From contig JAIRVR010000055.1 of NCBI GenBank assembly GCA_031253795.1, positions 62,001 through 126,000 of the forward strand: DNA of 64,000 nt, given 5' to 3'. Below, one piece after another: positions 26,954 through 36,175 of the stretch. Position numbers and translations under genes: made by a program. The notes beneath the pieces were generated by a model that worked only from the letters and a program-made list of their open reading frames with translations, had not been told where the DNA came from and searched no databases. Within the stretch, counting starts at the first letter, position 1; every line of letters begins with the position of its first letter. The DNA comes from Burkholderiaceae bacterium. GTDB taxonomy: Bacteria > Pseudomonadota > Gammaproteobacteria > Burkholderiales > Burkholderiaceae_C.

Positions 26954-27799
26954 ATGGACGACGCCATGACCACCGAATCCCATCCTGCCCCGGCCGCCAG
27001 CGCTCCGCTGCTCGTGGTCAACGGCATCGAAGTCATTTACAACCATGTGATCCTGGTGCTCAAGGGCGTGTCGCTCCAGGTGCCGCGCGAGAGCATCGTG
27101 GCCATCCTCGGCGGCAATGGCGCGGGCAAGACCACGACGCTGCGCGCCATCTCCAACCTGCTCAAGGGCGAGCGCGGCGAAGTGACCAAGGGCACGATCG
27201 AGCTGGAAGGCGAGCGCATCGAAAGCCTCAGCCCCTCCGACCTGGTGCAGCGCGGCGTGGTCCAGGTCATGGAGGGGCGCCATTGCTTCGCCCACCTGAC
27301 CATCGAGGAAAACCTCATGACCGGCAGCTATACGCGCACCGACAGGGGCGAGATCGCCGCCAACCTCGAAAAGGTCTACAACTATTTCCCGCGCCTGAAG
27401 ACGCGCCGCACCTCGCAGGCCGCCTACACCTCGGGCGGCGAGCAGCAGATGTGCGCCATCGGCCGTGCGCTGATGGCCAATCCGCGCATGGTGCTGCTGG
27501 ACGAGCCCTCCATGGGCCTGGCGCCGCAGATCGTCGAAGAGGTGTTCAACATCGTGCGTGACCTCAACAGCAAGGAAAAGGTCACCTTCCTGCTGGCCGA
27601 GCAAAACACCAACATGGCCCTGAAGTATTCGGACTATGGCTACATCATGGAAAGCGGCCGCATCGTCATGGACGGGGCCGCATCGGAGCTGGCCAGCAAC
27701 GAAGACGTCAAGGAGTTCTACCTGGGCGTGGGCGGCGGCGAGCGCAAGAGTTTCAAGGATGTCAAAAGCTACAAGCGGCGCAAGCGCTGGCTGGCTTGA
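26954..27799 (+). CDS. LivF-type ABC transporter ATPase
   Basis: Second ATP-binding subunit, 281 residues. Walker A is GGNGAGKT (53-60), the signature is TSGGEQQ, and Walker B is MVLLDEPS. A basic tail (KSYKRRKRWLA) extends past the usual LivF end near 240 residues. The ORF-track start at 26888 would read out of the repeat; ATG 26954 or 26966 fits family starts. It completes the LivFGHM set. Confidence 0.92.
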   Translation: MDDAMTTESHPAPAASAPLLVVNGIEVIYNHVILVLKGVSLQVPRESIVAILGGNGAGKTTTLRAISNLLKGERGEVTKGTIELEGERIESLSPSDLVQRGVVQVMEGRHCFAHLTIEENLMTGSYTRTDRGEIAANLEKVYNYFPRLKTRRTSQAAYTSGGEQQMCAIGRALMANPRMVLLDEPSMGLAPQIVEEVFNIVRDLNSKEKVTFLLAEQNTNMALKYSDYGYIMESGRIVMDGAASELASNEDVKEFYLGVGGGERKSFKDVKSYKRRKRWLA

Positions 27800-27803
27800 T
27801 GCT

Positions 27804-27940
27804 CCCCCTGAGTCGCTTCGCGCCTTCCCCCTCTCTCACTCGCTTCGCGAGGGAGGGGGACGACACCCTCGGTGCGGGGCGGCGCGGCCGGCCCAGGCCC
27901 TTCCTCGGTGTCCCCCGGGTCGGGCCGCGCCAGTCTCATG
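27804..27940 (+). repeat. Dispersed intergenic repeat, copy D (longest)
   Basis: CCCCCTGAGTCGCTTCGCGCCTTCCCCCTCTCTCACTCGCTTCGCGAGGGAGGGGGACGACACCCTCGGTG. The TCGCTTCGCGA and CCCCCTCTC...GAGGGAGGGGG parts can fold into a strong hairpin. It begins five bases after the LivF stop and ends in CAGTCTCATG, like copy A. Confidence 0.82.
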
Positions 27941-28024
27941 GACTGGTCGTGATGTGCGAAGGACTGCTGGGTTTTTCAATGAAATGGTCGCGACCCGTCT
28001 GAAACTCCATCCACAGGAATTGCC

Positions 28025-29272
28025 ATGAGTGCCTTCTACGACGCGCTGGAGACGCGCACCCCCGACGAACGCGAGGCGGCGCTGATGGCCGCACTGCCCC
28101 GGCAGGTCGCCCATGCGCAGCAGCGCTCGGCCGCCTTCGCCGAGATCCTGGCAGGCGTCGATGCCTCGCAGGTGAACAGCCGCGAGGCCCTGGCTCGGCT
28201 GCCCGTGACGCGCAAGCACGAGCTGCTGCAGCGCCAGGCCGCACAGCGGCCGGCGCGCATCTTCGGCGGCTTCAATGCCATCGGCCTGGGCCAGGACATG
28301 CCTCGGCTGTTCGGCAGCCCGGGCCCCATCTACGAGCCGGAGAGCCGCCGCCCCGACTACTGGCGCATGGCGCGTGCGCTGTACGCCTCGGGTTTTCGGC
28401 CCGGTGAGCTGGTCCACAACTGTTTCAGCTACCACTTCGTGCCCGCGGGTTCGATGATGGAAAGCGGTGCCCATGCGCTGGGCTGCACGGTGTTCGCCGG
28501 GGGCACGGGCCAGACCGAGCAGCAGGTGCAGGCCATGGCCGACCTGCAGCCCGCAGGCTATGTGGGCACGCCCAGCTTTCTGAAGATCATCGTGGAGAAA
28601 TCCCTGGAGATGGGCCTGCCCATCGCATCCGTGACCAAGGCCATGGTCTCGGGCGAGGCCTTCCCGCCTTCGCTGCGCGACTGGCTGGCCGAGCGCGGCA
28701 TCGCGGGCTACCAGTGCTATGCCACGGCCGATCTGGGCCTGATCGCCTATGAAACCGAGGCGCGCGAAGGCCTGGTGCTGGACGAACAGGTCATCGTGGA
28801 GATCGTGCGCCCCGGCACGGGCGACCCCGTGGCCCCTGGCGAAGTGGGCGAGCTGGTGGTCACCACGCTCAACCCCGACTATCCGCTGGTGCGCTTCGGC
28901 ACGGGCGATCTGTCGGCCGTGCTGCCCGGCGCCTGCCCCACGGGCCGCACCAATGCCCGCATCAAGGGCTGGATGGGCCGCGCCGACCAGACCACCAAGG
29001 TGCGCGGCATGTTCGTGCACCCGGGCCAGATCGCCGAGGTCGTGCGCCGCTTCCCCCAGGTGGGGCGTGCGCGACTCGTGGTGTCGGGCGAAATGGCCAA
29101 CGACCAGATGCAATTGCTGGTGGAAACGCGCGAAACCTCGCCGGGCCTGGCCCAGCAGTTGTCGGATGCCGTGCGCGAAGTCACCAAACTGCGCGGCGAT
29201 GTGCAAATGGTGCTGCCCGGAACCCTGCCCAATGACGGCAAGGTGATCGAAGACGCAAGATCCTATCGATAG
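28025..29272 (+). CDS. Phenylacetate-CoA ligase-like (PaaK family) adenylate-forming enzyme
   Basis: PaaK-family ligase of 415 residues, activating an aromatic or other acid to its CoA ester. The PaaK core is seen in ALGCTVFAGGTGQTEQQVQAM, YVGTPSFLKIIVEKSLEMG, and FGTGDLSAVLPG. The C-terminal domain has GRADQTTKVRGMFVHPGQIAEVVRRFP. The usual glycine-rich SSGTTG loop is replaced by FGSPGPIYEPE, so nucleotide binding may be altered. It is the last gene of the Liv cluster, separated from LivF by repeat copy D. Confidence 0.88.
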   Translation: MSAFYDALETRTPDEREAALMAALPRQVAHAQQRSAAFAEILAGVDASQVNSREALARLPVTRKHELLQRQAAQRPARIFGGFNAIGLGQDMPRLFGSPGPIYEPESRRPDYWRMARALYASGFRPGELVHNCFSYHFVPAGSMMESGAHALGCTVFAGGTGQTEQQVQAMADLQPAGYVGTPSFLKIIVEKSLEMGLPIASVTKAMVSGEAFPPSLRDWLAERGIAGYQCYATADLGLIAYETEAREGLVLDEQVIVEIVRPGTGDPVAPGEVGELVVTTLNPDYPLVRFGTGDLSAVLPGACPTGRTNARIKGWMGRADQTTKVRGMFVHPGQIAEVVRRFPQVGRARLVVSGEMANDQMQLLVETRETSPGLAQQLSDAVREVTKLRGDVQMVLPGTLPNDGKVIEDARSYR

Positions 29273-29503
29273 CCCCGGGCGGCTGGGCCGCTTCCCGGGA
29301 GGGTGGCGCGCCCGGGAAAATCTGACATCTGTCAAGACCCCAAGGGTTTGCACTAGATCAATCGCAAGGGAATCTGCTGCGGCGCAATAGAAACAATTCT
29401 TAAAATCCGTCTCCTCGTGCATTCGGTTTCATTTGCGTGTTTGCCCTGTCGGGCAAACGGGCAGCCCCCCCTATCATTTGCACGCTATTTACTTGGAGAC
29501 ACT

Positions 29504-30493
29504 ATGAAAGCATTGTTCAAGATCGCAGCGATTGCGCTGGCCGCCGGTGCGGCTGTCGGCGCCCACGCCCAGGACTATCCTGCCGCTGGCAAGACGATCA
29601 CCCTCATCGTGCCGTTCACCGCAGGTGGCCCCACCGACAAGGTGGCCCGCGATCTGGCCGAGTCCATGCGCAAGCAACTGAACAATGCGACCATCGTGGT
29701 GGACAACGCCGACGGCGCCGGCAGCACCATCGGCACGGCCAAGGCTGCGCGCGCCCGTCCTGACGGCTACACCCTGCTGATCAACCACATCGGCATGTCC
29801 ACGATCCCTTCGCTGTACCGCAAGCTGTCGTTCAACGTGCTCAACGACTTCGAGTACGCCGGCATCATCAACGATGTGCCCATGACCGTGATCGGCCGCC
29901 CCTCGCTGCCGGCCAAGAACTTCGCCGAAGTCAAGGACTGGATCGCCAAGAACCAGGGCAAGGTCAACCTGGCCAATGCCGGCATCGGTTCCGCCTCCCA
30001 CCTCTGCGGCCTGATGCTGCAGGCGTCCATGAAGACCGAAATGACGCCCGTTCCCTACAAGGGCGCGGCACCCGCCATCGCCGACCTGATCGGCAATCAG
30101 GTCGACCTGCTGTGCGACCAGACCACCAACACCACGGGCCAGATCACGGCCAAGAAGGTCCAGGCCTATGCCGTGACCACGCCCAAGCGCCTGGCCATGC
30201 CCGCGCTCAAGGACCTGCCGACCCTGGCCGAAGTGGGCGTGCCCGACTTCCAGGTCACCATCTGGCACGGCCTGTACGCGCCCAAGGGCACGCCGGCCGA
30301 TATCGTCAAGAAGGTCAACGAAGCCATGAAGGCCGCGCTCAAGGACCCCGAGTTCATCAAGCGCCAGGAAGCCCTGGGCGCCGTGATTGCCAGCGATGGC
30401 CGCATCGAGCCCGAAGGCCACAAGAAGTTCGTCCAGGCCGAGATCGAAAAATGGGGCAAGGTCATCAAGGCCGCCGGCACCTACGCCGACTGA
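29504..30493 (+). CDS. Tripartite tricarboxylate transporter (Bug) solute-binding protein
   Basis: Periplasmic binding protein of 329 residues with a signal peptide (IAAIALAAGAAVGAHAQ). Its Bug motifs are KTITLIVPFTAGGPTDKVARDLA and IVVDNADGAGSTIGTAKAARARPDGYTLL. GGAGAC precedes ATG 29504; the ORF-track start 29 codons upstream is less likely. It is monocistronic, with a 231-base upstream gap and a strong terminator after it. TctA/TctB partners are absent locally. Confidence 0.93.
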   Translation: MKALFKIAAIALAAGAAVGAHAQDYPAAGKTITLIVPFTAGGPTDKVARDLAESMRKQLNNATIVVDNADGAGSTIGTAKAARARPDGYTLLINHIGMSTIPSLYRKLSFNVLNDFEYAGIINDVPMTVIGRPSLPAKNFAEVKDWIAKNQGKVNLANAGIGSASHLCGLMLQASMKTEMTPVPYKGAAPAIADLIGNQVDLLCDQTTNTTGQITAKKVQAYAVTTPKRLAMPALKDLPTLAEVGVPDFQVTIWHGLYAPKGTPADIVKKVNEAMKAALKDPEFIKRQEALGAVIASDGRIEPEGHKKFVQAEIEKWGKVIKAAGTYAD

Positions 30494-30524
30494 GTCCGGA
30501 CTCCTCCAGTCGAAGGATCGCGTG

Positions 30525-30555
30525 AAAAAGCCCGGCTCCGGCCGGGCTTTTTTTC
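30525..30555 (+). terminator. Rho-independent terminator after Bug gene
   Basis: AGCCCGGC-TCCG-GCCGGGCT forms an 8-bp perfect stem with a tetraloop, preceded by an A-run and followed by seven or more T. It sits between convergent genes and may work both ways. Confidence 0.88.
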
Positions 30556-30571
30556 GTCCGGGAGCAGGCCC

Positions 30572-31072
30572 TCAGGGTCCGGGGCCCCGCAAGGCCATGG
30601 ATGCCTGCCAGCCTTCGCGCCGCTGGCGCAGGGTGTACAGATTGCTCTGCGCGTTCTGCGGCCCTTCGTAATAGCCTCCACGGACCAGGCATTCGGTGAG
30701 GCTGGCATTGCAGTGCACCACCTCGGCCCCGAACATCAGGGCAGGCCGCCCGCTGGCACGGTCCACCACGCGTTCGCCGCGCTGGCCCGTATCGCAGGCC
30801 GAGGCCGGTTTGACCAGCACCTGGTGGCGCAGCTCCGCCAGGGTCTGGGCATCGGGGTCCATCAGCGCCCAGCCACGTCCCTGGCCCACGCAATAGGCGG
30901 CGGCCTTCTCGCCCAGGTTGGAGGCGTTGTCGATGAACAGCCTTTCGTAGACCGCGGCGGCCGCGCCCGGGGGGGCGGGAGTCGCCGGCAGGGTCGGCGC
31001 GCTGGTGGAGCAGGCCGACAGCAGGCACAAGGCGGCGAGCCCGGCCAGCGCGTGCGGGAAAGAGGAACGCAT
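30572..31072 (-). CDS. Putative lipoprotein of unknown function
   Basis: Protein of 166 residues with a clear lipoprotein signal (ALAGLAALCLLSAC, lipobox LSAC, then Ser/Thr/Pro-rich linker). The mature part has several cysteines (AAAYCVGQ, SACDTGQ, VVHCNAS, TECLVRG) that could pair in the periplasm. I do not recognise the family. It is separated from the DUF1840 gene by 50 bases and may share its transcript. Confidence 0.75.
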   Translation of the reverse strand: MRSSFPHALAGLAALCLLSACSTSAPTLPATPAPPGAAAAVYERLFIDNASNLGEKAAAYCVGQGRGWALMDPDAQTLAELRHQVLVKPASACDTGQRGERVVDRASGRPALMFGAEVVHCNASLTECLVRGGYYEGPQNAQSNLYTLRQRREGWQASMALRGPGP

Positions 31073-31122
31073 GGAAATCCTTGTTGCGGCGGGCCGCGGC
31101 GCGGCCCGCCCCTGTCTGTGCC

Positions 31123-31449
31123 TTACCAGGTCACGTCGCTGTCTTCGGCCGCACTGCGGCGCAGCATGTCGATCAGCGGCATGGCGCGCTGGCGCAGGCT
31201 GACCGCGTCGGCGGCGCCACCGGCCTCATCGCCGCCGTCGTCCTGCGCACCGTCCTCGGGCTGGGCGCGGCGGCGCGCCTCGTCGTCGGCCACGGCTGCT
31301 TCCAGCGCCGCGATGGCGGCAGGAATCTGTTCGGCCGTGATGATGCCGCTGCCATCGGGCGTCTTGCCGATGATCTCGAGCAGCCGGCGCCCGTTGGACT
31401 CCAGCATGATGACATCGGCCGTGGCCCGGGATTTGAATTTGTAGAGCAT
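31123..31449 (-). CDS. DUF1840 family protein
   Basis: Small cytoplasmic protein of 108 residues starting MLYKFKSRATADVIMLESNG and RRLLEIIGKTPDGSGIIT, the DUF1840 signature known from betaproteobacteria. A glutamate/aspartate-rich linker separates this from a C-terminal helix (QRAMPLIDMLRRSAAED). It is hidden within a longer ORF-track entry; ATG 31449 is chosen because AAAGGA lies five bases upstream. Function unknown. Confidence 0.85.
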   Translation of the reverse strand: MLYKFKSRATADVIMLESNGRRLLEIIGKTPDGSGIITAEQIPAAIAALEAAVADDEARRRAQPEDGAQDDGGDEAGGAADAVSLRQRAMPLIDMLRRSAAEDSDVTW

Positions 31450-31501
31450 CGCCATCCTTTCCGTGGCCGGCGGCGGACCGCTTCGCGGCGGCTGTCGCCG
31501 C

Positions 31502-32773
31502 TCAGGATCCACCCCGGTACATGTATTCGCGGTTGAAAGCATAGCCGGACTGGGCACCCACCATGGGTCCTGAGCGCATTTGCCCGTCGGGGCGTATGCA
31601 CAGGATCTGATGCAGTGCCGTCCAGCCGCGCTCGAAGCCCATGGCGCACCCCGCCAGATAGAGCCGGTAGGCCCTGAGCACCTTGGCGGCGCCATCGGCA
31701 TCGATGTGCCGCTCCAGTATGCGCTGGGCCTCGGGCAGCCGGTTCTCCAGAGCGTCGGACCAATTCCACAGAGTGCGTGCGTAATGGGGACGCAGATTCT
31801 CCGTGTCCACCATCTCCAGACCGCTCTTGCCCGCATCGTGCAGCACACGGCTGATGTGCATGAGCTCGCCGCCCGGGAAGATGTAGCGGTCGATGAAGTC
31901 CCCCATGCCGGCGCCGACCTGGGTGTTGTCCACCCCGCCGGCCGTGATGCCATGGATCAGGGCCTGGCCGCCGGGCCGCAGCAGCTGGTGTACGGTCTCG
32001 AAGTACTCGGGCAGTTTGGCCTGGCCCACATGCTCGAACATGCCCACCGAGGCGATCTTGTCGAAGGGCTGGTCCTTGGGCAGCTGGCGGTAGTCGAGCA
32101 GCTGCATGTCCACGCGCCCTTCCAGGCCCTTGTCGCGGATGAGCTGCTGCACATGGCGGTGCTGGTTGTGCGACAGCGTGATGCCCGTGGCATGCACGCC
32201 ATGGTGCTCGGCGGCCCACAGCAGCAACCCTCCCCAACCTGCGCCGATGTCCAGAAAGCGCTCGCCGGGCTTGAGGTCCAGCTTGCGGCAGATGTGCTCG
32301 AGCTTGGCCTCCTGGGCCTCGGCCAGGCCCATCTGCGGATCACGGAAGTAGGCGCAGGAATAGACGCGGCGCGGATCCAGCCACAGCCCGTAGAAGTCGT
32401 CGGAAATGTCGTAGTGGAACTGGATCTGCTGTGCATCGCGCGCCAGCGTGTGCGCTGCCATGGAACGCATGCGCGCCATGGCCTGCACCCACCAGCGCGA
32501 GGTGCCGCGCACAGGGTCGGCCTGCAGCAGGCTGGCCGCCGCACCCATCACGTCGCGCATGTGCCCTTCCACGAGCACCTGGCCCTCGACGACGGCACTG
32601 CCCAGGGTGCCGATCTGCCCGGCCGCGAGATTGGCCATGGCCGCGAGCGACTGGAAATGCAGCACGACCGGGGCATCCGCAGGACCGGCGCGCTTGCCCG
32701 AGGGCAGGACCACGGCCACGGAAACGGGAAGAGACGCCAGCCGCGCCTCGATGGAGCTCAGCACTTGTGTCAT
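31502..32773 (-). CDS. cfa: Cyclopropane-fatty-acyl-phospholipid synthase family protein
   Basis: SAM-dependent methyltransferase of 423 residues acting on unsaturated acyl chains of membrane phospholipids. The SAM loop (RFLDIGAGWGGLLLWAAEHHG) and family motifs (QFHYDISDDFYGLWLDPRRVYSCAYF, FDKIASVGMFEHVG, FIDRYIFPGGEL) are intact. The N-terminal lipid-binding region is somewhat divergent from E. coli Cfa. It is transcribed leftwards, 53 bases ahead of the DUF1840 gene. Confidence 0.93.
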   Translation of the reverse strand: MTQVLSSIEARLASLPVSVAVVLPSGKRAGPADAPVVLHFQSLAAMANLAAGQIGTLGSAVVEGQVLVEGHMRDVMGAAASLLQADPVRGTSRWWVQAMARMRSMAAHTLARDAQQIQFHYDISDDFYGLWLDPRRVYSCAYFRDPQMGLAEAQEAKLEHICRKLDLKPGERFLDIGAGWGGLLLWAAEHHGVHATGITLSHNQHRHVQQLIRDKGLEGRVDMQLLDYRQLPKDQPFDKIASVGMFEHVGQAKLPEYFETVHQLLRPGGQALIHGITAGGVDNTQVGAGMGDFIDRYIFPGGELMHISRVLHDAGKSGLEMVDTENLRPHYARTLWNWSDALENRLPEAQRILERHIDADGAAKVLRAYRLYLAGCAMGFERGWTALHQILCIRPDGQMRSGPMVGAQSGYAFNREYMYRGGS

Positions 32774-32861
32774 GGCTGTCCATTCTTGACAGCATCCCGC
32801 ACTGCGTCAACCGCCTGTGTGACGAGTGCGCAGCCGACTGGAGCCCACCCTGCGCAGCCGC

Positions 32862-33470
32862 TCAGGCGATCAGTTTCTGGTAGGCCACGCGCGTTGCCGG
32901 CGACACGGAAGCAAGCACTTGCTCATGGGGGGTTTTGTGGCGTGCCACCAGGCGTACCGAGGCAATGGCGCGGGACTTGCAATACCAGTGGCAGGTGTAC
33001 TGCATGAGCAACAGTTCGGCCGTCATCATGAAGGCGCGAGCCCGGCGTTCCTCCTCGCTGGCGCTGTCGCACACGCGCACGGAGGCAATGCCTCGCGCAT
33101 GCAGCTGCATGGCCTCGCGCATGTCGAAGCCGGCCTGGGGGAACCAGCGGTCCAGGTAAGGCAGGGCCAGGGGCAAGGTGCTCACACGCGTGAGCTCGGG
33201 CTCGGCCTGGGCGAACTCCTTGGCGAAGCGCTGCAGCTGCTCGACCAGGCTGGCCTCGGTGTTGTCCAGCACGGTCCAGACCTGGGCCCGGCGCTGCCCG
33301 TCGGTCTCGCCCAGGGCGCGCATATAGCCTTCGATCAGGCCGCCCATGAGCTTCTCGATCTGGAAACGGCCCAGGTACTGGGCCAGCAGCACGGTATGGC
33401 GGCGCTGCTGCTGGGCCTTGAGCAGGTAGATTCCGGTGAAGACAATGATTGCCAGCGTGAAGATGTCCAT
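32862..33470 (-). CDS. Membrane-anchored protein of unknown function
   Basis: Protein of 202 residues with one N-terminal hydrophobic segment (DIFTLAIIVFTGIYLLKA) followed by a helical, soluble region (LGRFQIEKLMGGLIEGYMRALGE). No family recognised. The ORF-track entry extends it far upstream across the aminopeptidase gene; the start ATG 33470 is 21 bases from the divergent aminopeptidase start, so the two share a promoter region. Confidence 0.7.
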   Translation of the reverse strand: MDIFTLAIIVFTGIYLLKAQQQRRHTVLLAQYLGRFQIEKLMGGLIEGYMRALGETDGQRRAQVWTVLDNTEASLVEQLQRFAKEFAQAEPELTRVSTLPLALPYLDRWFPQAGFDMREAMQLHARGIASVRVCDSASEEERRARAFMMTAELLLMQYTCHWYCKSRAIASVRLVARHKTPHEQVLASVSPATRVAYQKLIA

Positions 33471-33491
33471 GAAACAGCGAAGGAGGCTCGG

Positions 33492-34787
33492 GTGCGTGAA
33501 ACCACGAGTGTAGTCAGGCGCGCCTTGTCCGCGTTTTTGCCGGTCATCACCCTGGCGCTGGCGGGCTGCGCCTCCACGGGCGCGGGCGACGGCCTGGGCT
33601 ACTACTGGCAAAGCCTGCGCGGCCAGTGGCACATCCTCCAGGCCAGCCGCCCCATCGACGTCTGGCTGCAAGACGAAGGCCTGCCCCCGGCCCTGCGCCA
33701 GCGCCTGGAGGGCGCGCAGCGCATGCGGGCCTTTGCCAGCGAAACTCTGGGCCTGCCCGACAACGCCAGCTACCGCCGCTATGCCGATCTGGGCCGGCCT
33801 TTCGCCGTATGGAACGTGGTCGCCGCACCACACGACAGCCTGGAGTTGCAGCGCTGGTGCTTTCCTGTGGCCGGCTGCGTGGGCTATCGCGGCTACTTCG
33901 CCGAAGCCGATGCCCGCACCCAGGCCACCAGGCTCCAGGGCCAGGGCCAGGGCCTGGAAGTCAGCGTCTACGGCGTGCCCGCGTATTCCACGCTGGGCTA
34001 TCTGAACTGGCTGGGCGGCGACCCCCTGCTCAACACCTTCGTCACCTGGGGTGAAGGGGAGTTCGCCGGCCTGCTGTTCCACGAACTGGCGCACCAGGTG
34101 GTCTACGTGGCGGGGGACACGGCGTTCAACGAGTCCTTTGCGACCACGGTGGAACGCCTGGGCACCCAGCACTGGCTGGCCCTGGACGCCTCCACCGCCG
34201 CGCGCACGCGCTGGGATGCCGGTCAGTTGCGCCGCAATCAGTGGCGCGCGCTGACCGGTCGCACGCGGCAGGCCCTGCAGCAGCTGTATCAGGCGCATGG
34301 CCAGGACGGCGCCACGGCGGACGGTCCGGACCTGGAGGTGGCCAAGGCGGCCATCTATGGCCAGCTGCGCGCCGACTACGCCGTGTTGCGCGCGCAGTGG
34401 CAGGCCCAGGACGGCCCCCTGCTCACCACCGAAGCCCTGCGCGAGCTCCACGCGCGCAACCAGTCACGGCTTGACCAGTGGGTGATCGAGGCCAACAACG
34501 CCAGCTTCGGCGCCCTGGCGGCCTACGACGACTGGGTGCCAGCCTTCACCGCGCTATGGCAGGAGCAGCAACGCGAAGCCAGCGCTGCGGGCCAGCCAGC
34601 CGAAATCCAGGTCTGGCAGCGCTTTTATGCCGAGGTCCGGCACTGGGCCGCCCTGCCGGCCGAGCAGCGCACGGCCCGGTTGTGCGAGCGCATGCCGGCC
34701 CATGCGCCGCTGCCGCCGGCCTGCACCCCCCATCAGGGCAGCGCGTCGGCATCGGCGTCGGAAAATACCTCGCGCCTGGGCAGCTGA
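33492..34787 (+). CDS. Predicted lipoprotein aminopeptidase (COG4324 type)
   Basis: Putative zinc metallopeptidase of 431 residues. A lipobox is visible (ITLALAGC, Cys 26). The HExxH motif begins at H197 (FHELAHQVVYVAGDTAFNESFATTVE), with the downstream Glu in NESFA as likely third ligand. It starts at GTG 33492, with AGGAGG exactly upstream; the ORF-track start lies 660 bases earlier in antisense sequence. The last 55 bases overlap the end of the convergent histidine kinase gene, so the C-terminal Ser/Ala-rich tail (SASASASENTSRLGS) is shared DNA. Peptide substrate unknown. Confidence 0.85.
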   Translation: MRETTSVVRRALSAFLPVITLALAGCASTGAGDGLGYYWQSLRGQWHILQASRPIDVWLQDEGLPPALRQRLEGAQRMRAFASETLGLPDNASYRRYADLGRPFAVWNVVAAPHDSLELQRWCFPVAGCVGYRGYFAEADARTQATRLQGQGQGLEVSVYGVPAYSTLGYLNWLGGDPLLNTFVTWGEGEFAGLLFHELAHQVVYVAGDTAFNESFATTVERLGTQHWLALDASTAARTRWDAGQLRRNQWRALTGRTRQALQQLYQAHGQDGATADGPDLEVAKAAIYGQLRADYAVLRAQWQAQDGPLLTTEALRELHARNQSRLDQWVIEANNASFGALAAYDDWVPAFTALWQEQQREASAAGQPAEIQVWQRFYAEVRHWAALPAEQRTARLCERMPAHAPLPPACTPHQGSASASASENTSRLGS

Positions 34788-36175
34788 ATGCGCGCCAGAA
34801 GCCCGCGGCCCTGGCCTGGCACGGGAGATTGCAGCTCCAGGTGGCCGCCATGCTGGGCCACGATCATGGAAACGATGGACAGGCCCAGGCCATAGCCCGG
34901 CGGCTCCGGTTCCGAGGCGCCATGCAGGGGTGCAAGCAGGCCGTCCACATGGCGCACATGGCGTTCACGCGCACTGACCAGGTCGGCACGGGCCATGCCG
35001 GGGCCGTCGTCGCGCACCTGGACCACATGGCTGTCGCACACTTCGAGCACCACCTCGGCTCCGCCGCTGTAGCGCAGCGCGTTCTCCACCAGGTTGCGCA
35101 AGGCGATGGCCAGGGTGTCCACATCGCCGGACACGGACTGGCAGGGCTGCTCGGGCAGCACCACATCCAGCCGCAACTGGGAGGCCTGGGACTGTTGCCA
35201 GAACTCGGCAGCCACCGTGCTGGCCAGCGCGTCCAGGCGCACGTCGTCCTGGGCCAGAGCCGATCCCGAGGCCGCGCGCGACAGCTGCAACAGCTTTTCC
35301 GTGCGCTGGCGCAACCGCTCCAGTGCCTCGTGGGCCGCGCGCACGTCGGCGTTGTCCACGCCCGTGTCCAGCGCCGTGCGCAGGCGCAGCGTGGCCACGG
35401 CCAGCGGAGTGCGCAGCTCATGGGCCGCGTTGGCGGCCACCGAGCGCTCCGTCTGCAGCGCATAGGACAGGCGCTGCATCAAGTGGTTGATGCCCCGGCC
35501 CAGCCGCCACAGCTCGCGCGGCATGGGCAGCAGGTCCAATGCCTCCAGGTTGGTGCCGCCGCGCTCGCTCAGCTGCAGCTGCATGTCGCGCAGCACACGC
35601 AGGCGCCGGCGCGCCGTCACGCGCAGCGCCCAGCCCATGAGGGCCAGCATCACCAGCATGACGGACACCAGGGTGAGCAAGGCCCGCTGCAGGGCCTGCC
35701 TGCGTTCGACCAGGGGGTCGGCCAGCGTCAGAAACACGGACTGCCGCGGATGGGCCACCACATACATGCGCCAGCCCTGGCGTTCGTAAAAGCCCTCGCG
35801 CATGGGAACGGGAAAAGCCTCGACCGGCGCAGCCTGGGTGCGCAGCAGCACGTCGCCGTACTGGTTCTGCAGCTGGTAGACAAGATCTTCGCCGCCGTCG
35901 TCCGTGTCGCCACGCATCTGGGCCATATGGGGCCGCTGAACGCCGTCCTCCGAATGGTCCTGCTGTTCGAGCTGGTGGACGGCCACTTCGAGCAGGCGGT
36001 GGGCGCTGTCCATCATTTCCTGGTCGAAATTGCGGTGCACGATGTGACTGACATACCAGGCCAGGGCCAGCACGCAGACCAGCCAGACGGCGGCGAGCGC
36101 CAGCGTCAGGTCGCGGGCCAGCTGGTCGGCCAGCCGCGGTGGCAGCACGGGGCCGCGTCGCCAGCGGTCAGCCAT
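34733..36175 (-). CDS. Sensor histidine kinase (PmrB/QseC-like)
   Basis: Inner-membrane sensor of 480 residues. Two membrane spans (about 23-46 and 165-186) bracket a periplasmic domain of about 118 residues. The H-box has H252 (AANAAHELRTPLAVATLRLR), followed by an N-box (NLVENALRYSG) and glycine boxes (VRDDGPGMARAD, GYGLGLSIVSMI). It overlaps the response-regulator gene by eight bases, so they form one operon. Divergent to it is an EptA-type transferase, the usual target of PmrAB systems. Periplasmic acidic patches (HSEDGVQ, GDTDDGGEDL) could bind metal or peptide, which is a guess. Confidence 0.92.
   Translation of the reverse strand: MADRWRRGPVLPPRLADQLARDLTLALAAVWLVCVLALAWYVSHIVHRNFDQEMMDSAHRLLEVAVHQLEQQDHSEDGVQRPHMAQMRGDTDDGGEDLVYQLQNQYGDVLLRTQAAPVEAFPVPMREGFYERQGWRMYVVAHPRQSVFLTLADPLVERRQALQRALLTLVSVMLVMLALMGWALRVTARRRLRVLRDMQLQLSERGGTNLEALDLLPMPRELWRLGRGINHLMQRLSYALQTERSVAANAAHELRTPLAVATLRLRTALDTGVDNADVRAAHEALERLRQRTEKLLQLSRAASGSALAQDDVRLDALASTVAAEFWQQSQASQLRLDVVLPEQPCQSVSGDVDTLAIALRNLVENALRYSGGAEVVLEVCDSHVVQVRDDGPGMARADLVSARERHVRHVDGLLAPLHGASEPEPPGYGLGLSIVSMIVAQHGGHLELQSPVPGQGRGLLARIQLPRREVFSDADADALP

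Noticed and set aside
32862-34451. 529-codon leftward ORF joining the membrane-anchored protein to antisense aminopeptidase sequence.
   Set aside because: Only the last 202 codons (from ATG 33470) look like a protein; the rest opposes a gene with lipobox and HELAH.
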